Part shown: positions 19,047 through 28,307 of the stretch, one piece after another | Numbering within the stretch: the stretch's first letter is position 1 | How the letters are laid out: every line of letters starts with the position of its first letter | Assembly: GCF_900117315.1 (NCBI RefSeq) | Contig: NZ_LT630337.1 | Coordinates: forward strand, 1,036,664-1,100,663 | DNA length: 64,000 bases | Direction: 5' to 3' | From: Bacillus massilinigeriensis | GTDB taxonomy: Bacteria > Bacillota > Bacilli > Bacillales > Cytobacillaceae | The notes under the pieces: generated by a model | The model's input: the letters and a program-made list of their open reading frames with translations, nothing else | Database searches by the model: none | Told to the model about the DNA's origin: nothing | Made by a program: the position numbers and the translations under genes

Positions 19047-19508
19047 CTAAGTTCCTCTTAACATGAGGTTGATGGTCCCTTTGTTGATCGCATTTACAAT
19101 GATCGTACCTTCAGCTGGAGTTACTTGTAAGGTAACAGTGTCATAGGTATTCTTCTCTGGCTTATCTATTTTTGTTATGACTCTTCCAACTGCTAGAACC
19201 TTAATATTTTCAACTAATAGCTGACTATTCTCATTTGGTAAGGTTTGAATAATATCTACAAATGAACCAGGGATGATAAATCCTGATACACCCTGAGGGT
19301 CACTTACAGGTATAGTAACCGCTCTTTTTCCAGTATCGATAGAAAAATAAGCACTAGTAGCAATTGCTTCTTGTTTCGTTTCAAATTTTTCTTTTTTTTC
19401 CTCGGTAGTTATCTCTTCACCATCACCAAGGTTAAAAACAAAATAAACCACACTAGCTGAAATTAGTGCAAATAGAATGGAATAAATCCATATGTTTCTG
19501 TTATTCAT
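19047..19508 (-). CDS. cpaB: Flp pilus assembly protein CpaB/RcpC-like (SAF domain)
   Basis: A 153-residue protein with one N-terminal membrane anchor (about 6-26) and an extracytoplasmic SAF-like domain containing KRAVTIPVSDPQGVSGFIIPGSFVDII, the core of the CpaB/RcpC family. In diderm bacteria RcpC works with the outer-membrane secretin. Here no secretin gene exists, as expected in a one-membrane cell, so the protein probably acts in the wall zone. It is shorter than many RcpC proteins (about 250-300 aa). AAGGTAGG precedes ATG 19508. Confidence 0.8.
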   Translation of the reverse strand: MNNRNIWIYSILFALISASVVYFVFNLGDGEEITTEEKKEKFETKQEAIATSAYFSIDTGKRAVTIPVSDPQGVSGFIIPGSFVDIIQTLPNENSQLLVENIKVLAVGRVITKIDKPEKNTYDTVTLQVTPAEGTIIVNAINKGTINLMLRGT

Positions 19509-19516
19509 TTCAAAAC

Positions 19517-20416
19517 CTACCTTGTAAGTTTATAGCCAAATGTACCATAGTCTGTTTGGTTCGTTGAAATGTTACCAGGATAGGTCGCTTGTACAAATCG
19601 ACCGATAATATTTGACCCTAGCCAGGTTGGGGTCACTCCTTCAATAAAAAAAGTTGCAAAGCCGACAATCATTACTTGCTTTAACTTCAATTTTTCATAG
19701 GAATATGGTTTTACGATTGGAACTAAAACTAATCGTGAACAGCCCGAACTATAATTTGTATACGAGTCATTTGGGCAAGCTGAAATACGTGTTGATATTG
19801 CCTTATTAGTAGGTCCATTCATACTGCCGGATTCAATATCAACAATGTCATTTACCTTCAAGCTACCATTGAATCCAATTGTTAAATCTTTCTCAAATCT
19901 ATCTGCGCCCCCACCAGAAAATGCGAGGGCATTGAATTTTCCAATTCCAGAATCCTCTACACTTAAAATATAAATCATCCCTTGAATGAGTAATGAACGA
20001 TAGTCAAAACCTAAAGGGACAGCTCCAAATCCTGAGGTTATTGGTGCTAATTCTACAGTTGCCCTTGCTTCCACCTCAGGATTTTGAATCCCTAATGCAC
20101 CAGCAAAAAATAATTTCACCTTTTTTTTGCCAACGACCTCTATTTTTGTTAAATTGCTATTAAATAGAATGGAATAATTACTAGGGTTCTCCTTATTCAG
20201 CTCAATAGCCTCTCTCACTTTTTGAATCGCGTGAGTCTGACTAGTTGGTATTTCTTGTGCCCCGGCTAGTGCAGCTGAATCAGAGGCTTTTTGAACATTT
20301 GCTTTTTCTAAGTATAAATACCCTCCATCAATGACAAATGCCAAAATTCCGATAAAGATGCTCATTAGACAAGCTATATAGACAATAATTTGCCCTTCTT
20401 CATTCCACAGTTTCAT
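19517..20416 (-). CDS. TadG-like pilus assembly protein
   Basis: A 299-residue protein with the Tad N-terminal domain: EEGQIIVYIACLMSIFIGILAFVIDGGYLYLEKANVQ (about 6-43), then a DSAALAGAQEI segment typical of the TadG/TadE group, followed by an extracytoplasmic beta-rich region with an SCPNDSYTNYSSGCSRL cysteine pair. Such minor pseudopilin-like proteins are needed for Flp pilus assembly. The ATG overlaps the tadE stop (TAATG), indicating coupling. It is shorter than proteobacterial TadG, which carries a VWA domain; none is visible here. Confidence 0.78.
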   Translation of the reverse strand: MKLWNEEGQIIVYIACLMSIFIGILAFVIDGGYLYLEKANVQKASDSAALAGAQEIPTSQTHAIQKVREAIELNKENPSNYSILFNSNLTKIEVVGKKKVKLFFAGALGIQNPEVEARATVELAPITSGFGAVPLGFDYRSLLIQGMIYILSVEDSGIGKFNALAFSGGGADRFEKDLTIGFNGSLKVNDIVDIESGSMNGPTNKAISTRISACPNDSYTNYSSGCSRLVLVPIVKPYSYEKLKLKQVMIVGFATFFIEGVTPTWLGSNIIGRFVQATYPGNISTNQTDYGTFGYKLTR

Positions 20417-20799
20417 TATTCAACCCTCATTGTTGTTTCGTTACTAACCACAAAAGGATCAGGTAAGATTGTTCTTAAAAGAGGTGTCGAAATGGAAACA
20501 GGATAAGACATTTTAACCGTCACATATTCCCCTCTTACACGTAAGGAGCTTGAAGGGGATATTTGAACATTTTTCCCGCTATTATTTAAAACCTTAGACG
20601 CATCCATCGCCTTACTACGAATCACTGCATCAGTTCCACCAACGCTTGCAACTCTTGCTGCTTCCCTGGAGGCATGATTAAGTGTCAAATAGGCAGAAAA
20701 AATTCGGCCAAAATCAATCATTCCAAAAATCAGAAGACAAAATAGGGTCAATGAAAGAGCCATCTCGACAGTTGCTTGCCCATTTTCCTTCTTTATCAA
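20416..20799 (-). CDS. tadE: TadE-like minor pseudopilin
   Basis: A 127-residue protein beginning with a type IVb-like prepilin motif, KENG/QATVEMALSL, where cleavage after Gly7 would leave Glu at +6 followed by a hydrophobic helix (about 11-32). The HASREAARVASVGG segment after it is a TadE hallmark. The start is TTG at 20799, overlapping the TGA of the peptidase gene; GGAG lies about ten bases upstream. It is expected to be processed by the adjacent TadV-type peptidase and to help initiate or anchor the pilus. Confidence 0.83.
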   Translation of the reverse strand: MIKKENGQATVEMALSLTLFCLLIFGMIDFGRIFSAYLTLNHASREAARVASVGGTDAVIRSKAMDASKVLNNSGKNVQISPSSSLRVRGEYVTVKMSYPVSISTPLLRTILPDPFVVSNETTMRVE

Positions 20800-21287
20800 A
20801 ACAGTTCAACTCCAACATTAATCAATGTCCCTAGAACAATAGCCACCCCATACGGAAATACAATTTGCGAATCATCTTTATTAAAGGAATGCCATTTTCC
20901 TATACTAATCGAAACAATTAACTTTTGATAAAAAGGATGAAACTCTTTTTTTGTTAGAAGAATGAGTAAAGCAATAATACCTCCGAAAATGGCCATTACA
21001 ACAAAGGTTTGAATGACAAAAAATGTCCCCTTTAAAGCCCCAATAGCCGCCAATAATTTTACATCCCCAGCTCCCATTGCACCAAGAATAAAAGGAAACA
21101 TTAATAATCCCAAACCGACAATGCATCCAAATAAACTAAATAAAAAGCCTTGAAATCCATTCATCCATGTATGAAATACAAAACCTAGTATTATCGATGG
21201 GAAAGTGATAATGTTATATATTTTTCTTTTCCTTAAATCAGTTACAAATGAGATGACTAATGCGATTAAAAGAATGAAATTATCCAT
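20796..21287 (-). CDS. tadV: Prepilin peptidase, TadV/CpaA type (A24)
   Basis: A 163-residue multispan aspartyl protease. The two catalytic aspartates are visible: D17 in FVTDLRKRKIYN and D75 in the GAMGAGDVKLLAAIG motif (GxGD family). About five membrane helices fill the rest. It would cleave the leader of the Flp pilin and the TadE-like pseudopilin. The short form without an N-methyltransferase domain is normal for TadV. It lies between the pilin gene and tadE, overlapping the latter by 4 bp. Confidence 0.88.
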   Translation of the reverse strand: MDNFILLIALVISFVTDLRKRKIYNIITFPSIILGFVFHTWMNGFQGFLFSLFGCIVGLGLLMFPFILGAMGAGDVKLLAAIGALKGTFFVIQTFVVMAIFGGIIALLILLTKKEFHPFYQKLIVSISIGKWHSFNKDDSQIVFPYGVAIVLGTLINVGVELF

Positions 21288-21361
21288 ATATCACACTTCT
21301 TTGCTAATAAAGTACCCCTACTCTTTATGAGAAATGGTAAGCAAGGGCAATGATATGATCA

Positions 21362-21535
21362 TCACTTTCCTGCATTCATAATTGTCGTTTTTAGGTCATT
21401 AAATTTAGCTACAATGGCTTCGTTAAAAACAGCAAAAGCCGCAACCGCCGCAACTACTATGAGCCCAAGAATTAATGCATATTCTGTCATTGATTGTCCA
21501 TCTTCATCCGAAAGAAGCCTTTTGATGTTTTCCAT
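21362..21535 (-). CDS. flp: Flp-family major pilin
   Basis: A 57-residue pilin precursor. The leader ends at Gly13 and the mature form would begin QSMTEYALILGL, with the Flp signature Glu+5/Tyr+6, followed by one long hydrophobic helix rich in Val and Ala and a short C-terminal tail. ATG 21535 is preceded by GAGGTGAAATAAAA; in-frame codons up to 21643 belong to the leader. It is the first gene of the tad operon, with a 74-bp gap before tadV that may help give excess pilin. The protein is assembled into thin adhesive bundles outside the cell. Confidence 0.88.
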   Translation of the reverse strand: MENIKRLLSDEDGQSMTEYALILGLIVVAAVAAFAVFNEAIVAKFNDLKTTIMNAGK

Positions 21536-21643
21536 TTTTATTTCACCTCTATCATCTTGTTTACTTTTATTTTGTTTAAATAAGGAAAAACTATTCAACA
21601 AGGAAACATTCTTCTTTTTCAACGATTTCAAATAAGTTTTCAT

Positions 21644-21679
21644 AAAAAAACAGCACCAATTTTTATAATTGGTACTGTT
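21644..21679 (-). terminator. Terminator of the NRDE gene
   Basis: Minus-strand hairpin with a 12-bp stem (AACAGTACCAAT, 7-base loop, complementary arm with one G-U pair) followed by TTTTTTATG. It insulates the tad operon from upstream transcription. Confidence 0.9.
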
Positions 21680-21720
21680 CTTTATTTTTAATCGATACAG
21701 ATTCTAATATTGCTTCATTC

Positions 21721-22482
21721 CTATAACCTTATTGAAAATTTTTGACTACTAACTTCACCCTTAGTAAAAACTTTTTCTATAAACTTTATTTTCTTTTCAG
21801 ATATGAATAAGACGGTAGAGCTCCTAGTACCATAGTCTTCACTTTTTATAAAGAGTGGTGATAACATTCTTTCCATTTCTAGAGAAACACCTGTATTAGG
21901 TAACTCTTCATCTGGTGAACGATCAGTATTCTCCAAAAGCTGAAAAAGCTTCTCCACCATTTGATTTTCTTCCTCTTCGTTGATTATTTTTAGTAAGCCA
22001 TCCTTGCCTTTTTTCACCTTTGGCCATTCAGAATTCAATAAATGATTGCTGACACCATGGACTCCTTTATTAATTCTCTGTACCTCATTGGAAACATTTG
22101 AATAATAGTATAGTTGCTCAATACTTCCAGCCAATAGATTAAATCCGGGGTAGAGGTCCTTGTTTATTTTGAGAGATTCCATATAATCTTTCAAATCACC
22201 CTTAAAGGTGAGAGCATGATGAACTAATTCTCCTCTAGAATGCTTTCCTACTTGAGTTTCTTTTGGATTTCGGTAATTGGTTAACGCTGAGAAATGCCCT
22301 GTCAAATTTACTCCCATCCAGGTTCCCATCTTTTCTAAATCTCTTCCTGCCAGGATTTCAGGATGGTCTTCCCAATAGTGTGCCGGAGCGGTTGGCCTTT
22401 GATAAAATTCATCACGATTGGCAGCTACGATTAATTGATATTCAGGGTGTATGTGATAAGCAAAAAGAATGAGACACATCAT
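21721..22482 (-). CDS. NRDE family protein (TANGO2-like)
   Basis: About 253 residues beginning MMCLILFAY, with the NRDE signature AANRDEFYQRPT (about 20-31) that names the family; ILAGRDLEKMGTWMGVN and ALTNYRNP follow. An N-terminal MCLI places Cys at the position of an Ntn-hydrolase nucleophile, as noted for this family. Biochemical role is not settled; the eukaryotic homologue TANGO2 is linked to heme and lipid homeostasis. Start 22482 or 22479 is preferred over a GTG at 22488. Single gene, with terminator downstream. Confidence 0.85.
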   Translation of the reverse strand: MMCLILFAYHIHPEYQLIVAANRDEFYQRPTAPAHYWEDHPEILAGRDLEKMGTWMGVNLTGHFSALTNYRNPKETQVGKHSRGELVHHALTFKGDLKDYMESLKINKDLYPGFNLLAGSIEQLYYYSNVSNEVQRINKGVHGVSNHLLNSEWPKVKKGKDGLLKIINEEEENQMVEKLFQLLENTDRSPDEELPNTGVSLEMERMLSPLFIKSEDYGTRSSTVLFISEKKIKFIEKVFTKGEVSSQKFSIRL

Positions 22483-22560
22483 TTTCACAGCCTTATTAGG
22501 ATTTATTTTTTTAAAAAATAAGTGGGGGTTCTATATTAAACTTTAATATATTTGTGCTGA

Positions 22561-24213
22561 TCATTCATCTTTTAATAGCTTTCTTAATACTTTACCGGAT
22601 GCTGTAGTTGGCAACTGATCGATAAACTCCACATATCGTGGGTATTTATATGCTGCCATATGCTCTTTAGACCAACTTATTATATCATTTTCTGTCATTT
22701 GTCCATTATAGGAATCATGTAAAACGATAAAAGCCTTAATTGTTTCACCTCTAACTGGGTCTGGTATGCCTATTACAGCGGATTGTCGGATAGCAGGATG
22801 GTTATTTAACAAAGCCTCCACGTCTTCTGGAAATACGCTGAAGCCTGAGCATTTGATCATTTCTTTTACCCAACCTTGGAAATATAAATATCCATCATTA
22901 TCCATATATCCTATATCTCCTGTATACACCCAACCATCTTTTAATGTCTCGGCTGTTGCCTCAGGTCGATTAAAATAGCCTTTGAAAACTCCTGGACTCT
23001 TCAATATGATTTCTCCAGATTGATTTCGAGGTTGTTCTTCCCCAGTTTCAGGGTGAATGATTTTCATTTCTGTTTCATATATAGGGATTCCACAAGAGCC
23101 AAATTTAATCTTATCCTTGGGCATGAATGTGTCACATGTATGAGTTTCACTTAAGCCATAGGCCGCCTCATACATAACACAGCCCTTTGTAACCGCTTTC
23201 CATTTATTCGCTAATTCTTCGGTTACCTGTATCCCAAAGCTTGTTGCTAAGTTATTTTTTAGACTTGTAAGATCCCTATTGGAGATTTCTGGTATTTGTA
23301 AAATTGATCCATTCATCGGTGCAATGCTATACCAGGAAGAAATCTGATACATTTCAATCGCTTGAACCGCCGCATAAGGGTCAAATCTTGTAAATAATAC
23401 ACACGGAATGCCTGTATAAATTGGAATATTCACACCCATAACCATACCTGCAATATGACTTAATGGTGCACTGGCCATCAATCGGTCATTTGCCGTAATC
23501 CCATTTGCCTGACTTGCAGCAGCTGTTTTAAATAAGGCATTTCCGTATGTAAGCTGAGCACCTTTTGGTCTTCCTGTAGTTCCGGATGTGAAAACCATCA
23601 ACCCGATATCATTCATTAAGTCTATTTGCTCATATGCTTCATATCTATTTTCTTCTGTTACTATTCTTAGAAAATCCTCTGCCTCTTCAAAAATCTTTTT
23701 TGGAAAGGTTAGCTCTTCACAAATAGCTAATGAAGGATGCTCCGGTAAATAATCCTTATAGTTTGTTGTGATCATGAATGACATACGGCTAGGTGCATCT
23801 GCTTTTAGCAATTCTTCAAAGCCATCATCACTTGAAATGATTCCACAAATCGGTGCTTCCTCAAAAAAGTAGCTTAATTCATCTGCTTTGTACATGGGAT
23901 TTAAAGGTACTACCACTCCACCTAATTGCTGAATGGCGTAATGTGCAATAATATATTGGGGGCAATTCTGCAAGAAAATAGCAACACGGTCCCCTTTTTT
24001 AACCCCTTTGCGCTGAAAATAACCTGCTAAGCGATTCACCTGCTCCAACAAATCTTCCCAGCTAATTTCATTCCCGTAAAAGATGTAGGAAGTCTCTTTC
24101 GGAGTTTGATTAGCATGGTCGGTTAAGTATTCATATAATGATTTTTTCCCATTATGATATAGTAGTTCTGAAGAAAGCCCTTCTGGCCAATAATTCATTC
24201 CTTTTTCAACCAT
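22561..24213 (-). CDS. Acyl-CoA synthetase (long-chain fatty acid-CoA ligase family)
   Basis: A 550-residue adenylate-forming enzyme. Motifs are the P-loop VFTSGTTGRPKGAQLTYGN (about 208-226), YGLSETHTCD (about 350), YTGDIGYMDNDGYLYFQGWVKEMI (about 425) and the C-terminal lysine in TTASGKVLRKLL (about 540). It would activate a carboxylic acid to acyl-AMP and then acyl-CoA in the cytoplasm. The side-chain specificity is open. A perfect 14-bp palindrome 30 bp upstream, near-identical to one before the acyl-CoA carboxylase gene at 43648, suggests control by a TetR-type repressor of acyl-CoA metabolism. Confidence 0.87.
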   Translation of the reverse strand: MVEKGMNYWPEGLSSELLYHNGKKSLYEYLTDHANQTPKETSYIFYGNEISWEDLLEQVNRLAGYFQRKGVKKGDRVAIFLQNCPQYIIAHYAIQQLGGVVVPLNPMYKADELSYFFEEAPICGIISSDDGFEELLKADAPSRMSFMITTNYKDYLPEHPSLAICEELTFPKKIFEEAEDFLRIVTEENRYEAYEQIDLMNDIGLMVFTSGTTGRPKGAQLTYGNALFKTAAASQANGITANDRLMASAPLSHIAGMVMGVNIPIYTGIPCVLFTRFDPYAAVQAIEMYQISSWYSIAPMNGSILQIPEISNRDLTSLKNNLATSFGIQVTEELANKWKAVTKGCVMYEAAYGLSETHTCDTFMPKDKIKFGSCGIPIYETEMKIIHPETGEEQPRNQSGEIILKSPGVFKGYFNRPEATAETLKDGWVYTGDIGYMDNDGYLYFQGWVKEMIKCSGFSVFPEDVEALLNNHPAIRQSAVIGIPDPVRGETIKAFIVLHDSYNGQMTENDIISWSKEHMAAYKYPRYVEFIDQLPTTASGKVLRKLLKDE

Positions 24214-24242
24214 ATTTTTCCTCCCTAATCAATCCATCTTTA

Positions 24243-24256
24243 ACTAACCGGTTAGT
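24243..24256. promoter_or_regulatory. TetR-type operator palindrome ACTAACCGGTTAGT
   Basis: A perfect 14-bp palindrome 30 bp upstream of the acyl-CoA ligase start; TAACTAA...TTAGTTA forms a second, overlapping inverted repeat. A near copy with the same GGTTAGTAT half occurs at 45230-45247. Confidence 0.65.
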
Positions 24257-24486
24257 ATGTTTAGTTAAAAGACAGAAAGTTCTATATTTTTTGTTATTAT
24301 TATATCCTCCACTGAACAACCATTCAACTAATAACTTACACTTATGTAAAAATATCCATATTCTACATACTAATATTTTAAATATTTCTGTAACTTTTAC
24401 CATTCCACGGACAAATTTTCAACATTGTATGTTTAAATAATATTAACTAGATTTTCCACTTTATTAACACGGAGAGTGATGGTGGT

Positions 24487-27150
24487 ATGTCTTATACTAA
24501 AAGTTATACTCAAGTTATGGATGAACTGAATACTCATCCCTCAACTGGACTTACAACTGAAGAAGTTGAAAAGCGATTAGCAGAGGTAGGGAAAAATGAA
24601 TTTAGCCAATACAAAAGACCATCCATATTAAAGCTTTTTTTCGAACAAATTAACAGTTGGCTAATATATATTCTTATAGTAGCAGCAATAATCTCTATCA
24701 TTGTTGCTGAATATAGTGATGCCATTATTATTTTGATTGTTATTCTATTAAATTCTGTTATTGGAGTTTTACAAGAATCCAAGGCTGAAAAAGCTTTAGA
24801 AGAGCTAAAAAAAATGACTACCCCAAAAGCCGTTGTGAGGCGTGAGGGTACCATTAAGGAAATACCTTCAGAGCTAGTCGTTCCTGGCGATATTGTTATC
24901 ATTGATGCGGGACGCTTTATTCCGGCAGATATCCGCTTGATAGAAGCTGCTAATCTCAAAATTGAAGAATCATCCTTGACTGGAGAATCTGTACCAGTAG
25001 ACAAAGACGCGAATTGGCAGGCAGATGGTGAAATTCCTATTGGTGACCAAAAGAATATGGCCTTTATGTCGACTGTTTCAACCTATGGACGAGGGATTGG
25101 AGTAGTTGTTCATACTGGTATGAAAACTGAAATAGGAAAAATTGCAAAAATGCTTGGTACACCTGAACGCGAACAGACCCCTTTACAAATAAAACTTGCA
25201 GAATTAGGAAAGATTCTTGGGATTGGTGCCATTCTCATTTCCGCTGTTATCTTTTTGATTGGCTTTTTTCAAGGGAGAAATGCACTTGATATGTTTTTAA
25301 TTGCTATCAGCCTTGCTGTTGCAGCTATTCCTGAAGGTCTTCCGGCAATAGTAACCATAGTACTTGCCCTTGGAGTCCAACGTATGATTAAGCGCAGGGC
25401 TGTTGTCCGAAAGCTTCCAGCTGTAGAAACACTTGGAGCTGTAAGTGTCATCTGTTCTGATAAAACCGGGACACTGACACAAAACAAAATGACAGTAACA
25501 AAGGTTTATGTTAATGATGAATACGTCCCATTGTCTGCTATCAAAACAAAAAGTGTAAATCAAGAACGTTTCTTTGAAGCTATGGCATTGTGTAATGATG
25601 CCATCTTCACCAGTGAGGAACAATCAGGAGATCCTACTGAAATTGCCTTAGTTGCCGCGGCTAAACAAGTAGGGTTGGAAAAACATGACTTGGAAAGAGA
25701 ATATGAACGCGTTTTCGAGATTCCTTTTGATTCTGAACGAAAAATGATGACTACGATTCATCAGCATGGAAATCGTTATTATGCGATGGTAAAAGGAGCT
25801 CTGGAAAGTATTCTCCCCCTTTCCTCTTATACAATGATAAATGGGGAATTGATCAATTTAACTGAATCTGGATGTGAAGGGATCAAAAATCGAGCAAATC
25901 AAATGTCAGATGAGGCTCTTCGTGTTCTAGCCATTGCCTATAAAGAAGTGGAATCCCCATCTCATTTTAATAAAGAGAAAATTGAAAATGAATTAATCTT
26001 TTTAGGTCTCACCGGGATGATTGATCCACCACGTGAGGAAGTAAAGACATCGATTGCCCAATGTAAAAGCGCTGGGATACGAACCGTAATGATAACTGGA
26101 GATCATCCAAAAACTGCCTTTGCCATTGCTCGTGAGCTTGGGATTTCTAGCCTTGAATCTGAGACCATGACCGGATTCGAGCTAAATTCAATTTCAGACC
26201 ATGATTTAATTGAAAAAGTAAATAAAATCCGCGTTTTTGCCCGCGTCTCCCCTGAGCATAAAGTTAGAATTGTAAGTGCTCTTAGAGCAAATGGGAAAAT
26301 TGTATCAATGACAGGTGATGGTGTTAATGATGCTCCTTCTTTACAGCAGGCAGATGTTGGAGTTGCGATGGGGATGGGTGGCACAGATGTTGCCAAGGGA
26401 GCTTCGGATATCGTTCTTACAGACGACAATTTTGCAACCATTGTTGCAGCTGTTGAGGAAGGTAGAAATATCTACCAGAATATTAAAAAATCAATCTTAT
26501 TTTTACTTTCTTGTAATTTAGGAGAAATTGTTATTCTATTTTTGGCAATATTAATGGGGTGGCCGGCTCCTCTTACAGCCATTCATATTTTATGGATTAA
26601 TTTGATTACGGATACTTTCCCTGCCATATCTCTTGGACTTGACCCAGACGATCCTGATGTGATGAAGCATGAACCTCGTTCGGTAAAGGAAAGCATTTTC
26701 TCCCATGGAAGAGGTGCATTTACATTAATTAATGGGGCACTTATCGGGCTTCTTTCATTATTTGCTTTCATCGCTGGTTTAAATTATTATTCTGGTGCGG
26801 AATCAATTTTTACAATAGACTTTTCCAATATCGATAAACAGGTTCTTATTCACGCACAGACGATGGCATTTATTACATTAAGCATTTCACAATTATTTCA
26901 TGCCTTAAACTTACGCCATCCTGAAAAGTCTATTTTCGAGATTGGATTATTTACAAATAAATATTTACTTAGTTCCATTCTAATTGGAATTGGAATTCAA
27001 TTCCTGTTAGTGGCTTTTCCGATTTTCAATGAGTTTTTTGAGATTACCTTCTTAAACTGGAAAGACTGGCTATTTGTTATGACATTATCTATATTACCAG
27101 TAATCATTAATGAACTGGGCAAAGCAGGAAAAAGAGTATTTTCAAACTGA
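24487..27150 (+). CDS. P-type calcium-transporting ATPase (PacL/YloB type)
   Basis: An 887-residue P2A-type ion pump. Visible parts are the cation ATPase N-domain, the actuator motif TGESVPV, the TM4 ion site AAIPEGLPA, the phosphorylation site [11 protein letters not shown] (Asp near 325), [10 protein letters not shown], the hinge [12 protein letters not shown] (about 605-616), and TM6 [16 protein letters not shown], where Asn, Thr and Asp match SERCA calcium ligands. Ten membrane helices are expected. It would export Ca2+ (possibly Mn2+) from the cytosol using ATP. ATG 24487 follows GGAGAGTGATGGTGGT. The gene is monocistronic with its own terminator. Confidence 0.9.
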   Translation: MSYTKSYTQVMDELNTHPSTGLTTEEVEKRLAEVGKNEFSQYKRPSILKLFFEQINSWLIYILIVAAIISIIVAEYSDAIIILIVILLNSVIGVLQESKAEKALEELKKMTTPKAVVRREGTIKEIPSELVVPGDIVIIDAGRFIPADIRLIEAANLKIEESSLTGESVPVDKDANWQADGEIPIGDQKNMAFMSTVSTYGRGIGVVVHTGMKTEIGKIAKMLGTPEREQTPLQIKLAELGKILGIGAILISAVIFLIGFFQGRNALDMFLIAISLAVAAIPEGLPAIVTIVLALGVQRMIKRRAVVRKLPAVETLGAVSVICSDKTGTLTQNKMTVTKVYVNDEYVPLSAIKTKSVNQERFFEAMALCNDAIFTSEEQSGDPTEIALVAAAKQVGLEKHDLEREYERVFEIPFDSERKMMTTIHQHGNRYYAMVKGALESILPLSSYTMINGELINLTESGCEGIKNRANQMSDEALRVLAIAYKEVESPSHFNKEKIENELIFLGLTGMIDPPREEVKTSIAQCKSAGIRTVMITGDHPKTAFAIARELGISSLESETMTGFELNSISDHDLIEKVNKIRVFARVSPEHKVRIVSALRANGKIVSMTGDGVNDAPSLQQADVGVAMGMGGTDVAKGASDIVLTDDNFATIVAAVEEGRNIYQNIKKSILFLLSCNLGEIVILFLAILMGWPAPLTAIHILWINLITDTFPAISLGLDPDDPDVMKHEPRSVKESIFSHGRGAFTLINGALIGLLSLFAFIAGLNYYSGAESIFTIDFSNIDKQVLIHAQTMAFITLSISQLFHALNLRHPEKSIFEIGLFTNKYLLSSILIGIGIQFLLVAFPIFNEFFEITFLNWKDWLFVMTLSILPVIINELGKAGKRVFSN

Positions 27151-27184
27151 AAATTATCCATTCATGTAGTGATGAAATTATAAT

Positions 27185-27212
27185 GGGGCTGTGTCGTATC
27201 AGCCCCTTTTTT
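27185..27212 (+). terminator. Terminator of the P-type ATPase gene
   Basis: GGGGCTG-TGTCGTAT-CAGCCCC followed by six T residues, 34 bp after the stop codon. Confidence 0.92.
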
Positions 27213-27242
27213 GTGTCGTATTCGCTCTTTGAAAAAAGGAAA

Positions 27243-27275
27243 TAAAAAACCTTCCAATATGATTAGGAAGGTTTT
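27243..27275 (-). terminator. Terminator of the candidate large RNA
   Basis: On the minus strand, AAAACCTTCC-N10-GGAAGGTTTT runs into TTATTT. The plus-strand side is not T-rich, so termination is directional and fits the minus-strand RNA immediately upstream. Confidence 0.85.
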
Positions 27276-28127
27276 GAATAACATCTTAGGAGACCCAACC
27301 ATGGCACCAGCTGTAATATTTCAAAGCGCCAATTTTTATCAATTTTTCATTGATAGGGTATGACGGATTCAGCCGATGTCTGCTGTTCCGTTTCGGGAAT
27401 CAATGTTCTCAATAAATTTGGTTGCCCTCTTTATTTGAGATATTCCCTTTTCATCCTTATTAGCGGTATAATCACCGCGAGACTCATCATCCTTATTCTA
27501 ATTGTTACCTTTTTACAATCATTTGGCTATTCTAATTCGCTTTGAAAGTGGTTATATAAATTTTGCAATCACACTTCCACTTTTTTGGAATTTTCATTCC
27601 TTCTTCTTACTCTATACGTTATCGGTTTAACGACCATTATTCCTTTTGATTCATCCATCACCATTACTTTTCCAATACATTTTTTAGATGATCTCCGTGA
27701 TATGTCTTTCAAATCTCAAATTCAACTTTCCAAAATTATCATTCAGGCTTCGTTTTAAGAATTTCTGATGCAATTTGAAGGAAAATTAAATTCTTTTGGT
27801 TTCGAACTTCCTTTCTGTGTACTTTTCCGTAGTAGACAGAAATTTCATTCTGACCTTTTAGATCTTTAAAACATTCACTTTCATGTTTCTAGATGATTAA
27901 AGAATGGGTCGCTTCCAAAAACTTTCGAGCTTGAAGAATTTACTATAAAAGGTTTTACCTTAAAGGTTTCCTTTTATAGTGTCCTGAAAAAATTCCTGCT
28001 TTTAGATTTCACCTTGATTGCAATATTCTTGCAATTAGAAAAAGAAATAATGTTTCCTCGTTCACTTGGCGGAACGAGCATTTATGGTTGAGCCTCCTAA
28101 GATGTTATTATGCTTATTTCTTTCTAT
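27246..28127 (-). ncRNA. Candidate large structured non-coding RNA (about 0.88 kb)
   Basis: No credible ORF covers this region, yet it has the outline of a discrete minus-strand RNA gene: an extended -10 at 28134-28142, a directional terminator at 27243-27275, and two ends (28084-28109 and 27277-27302) that pair over 26 bp without interruption. The only non-Watson-Crick pairs are two G-U pairs, which exist on the minus strand alone. Inside are many local hairpins, for example 28057-28078 (CTCGTTC stem), 28017-28035, 27942-27980 (11-bp stem with a nested hairpin), 27812-27842, 27757-27795, 27617-27632, 27545-27583, 27463-27478, 27386-27399 and 27337-27355. The size is that of OLE, GOLLD or ROOL RNAs, but I cannot assign a class. 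Confidence 0.6.
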
Positions 28128-28133
28128 GGCTTT

Positions 28134-28142
28134 ATTATAACA
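28134..28142 (-). promoter_or_regulatory. Extended -10 promoter of the candidate RNA
   Basis: Minus-strand TGTTATAAT is a perfect extended -10 (TGnTATAAT). The -35 region is poor, as is common with extended -10 promoters. Transcription would start near 28127, about 18 bases before the closing helix. Confidence 0.6.
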
Positions 28143-28307
28143 TGTAAACCCTTACAAAACTCAGATAATTGTGAATAGTATGTGACATCTTTCACTTACT
28201 TAAATTTCCGTTATTAGCCTTTTTATGCGTTCTTTTTTCCTGATTTCAACATATTTTCATAGCTCTTTTCATAAAATGGACAAGGTAGATGACTCTTAAG
28301 GAGAGGA

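Noticed and set aside
27360-27545. 61-codon plus-strand ORF in the ATPase-YitT gap
   Set aside because: No ribosome binding site, and it lies antisense to the candidate RNA with its hairpins and terminator.
27277-28109. Group II intron
   Set aside because: No GUGYG 5' boundary and no domain V-like hairpin or reverse-transcriptase ORF was seen.
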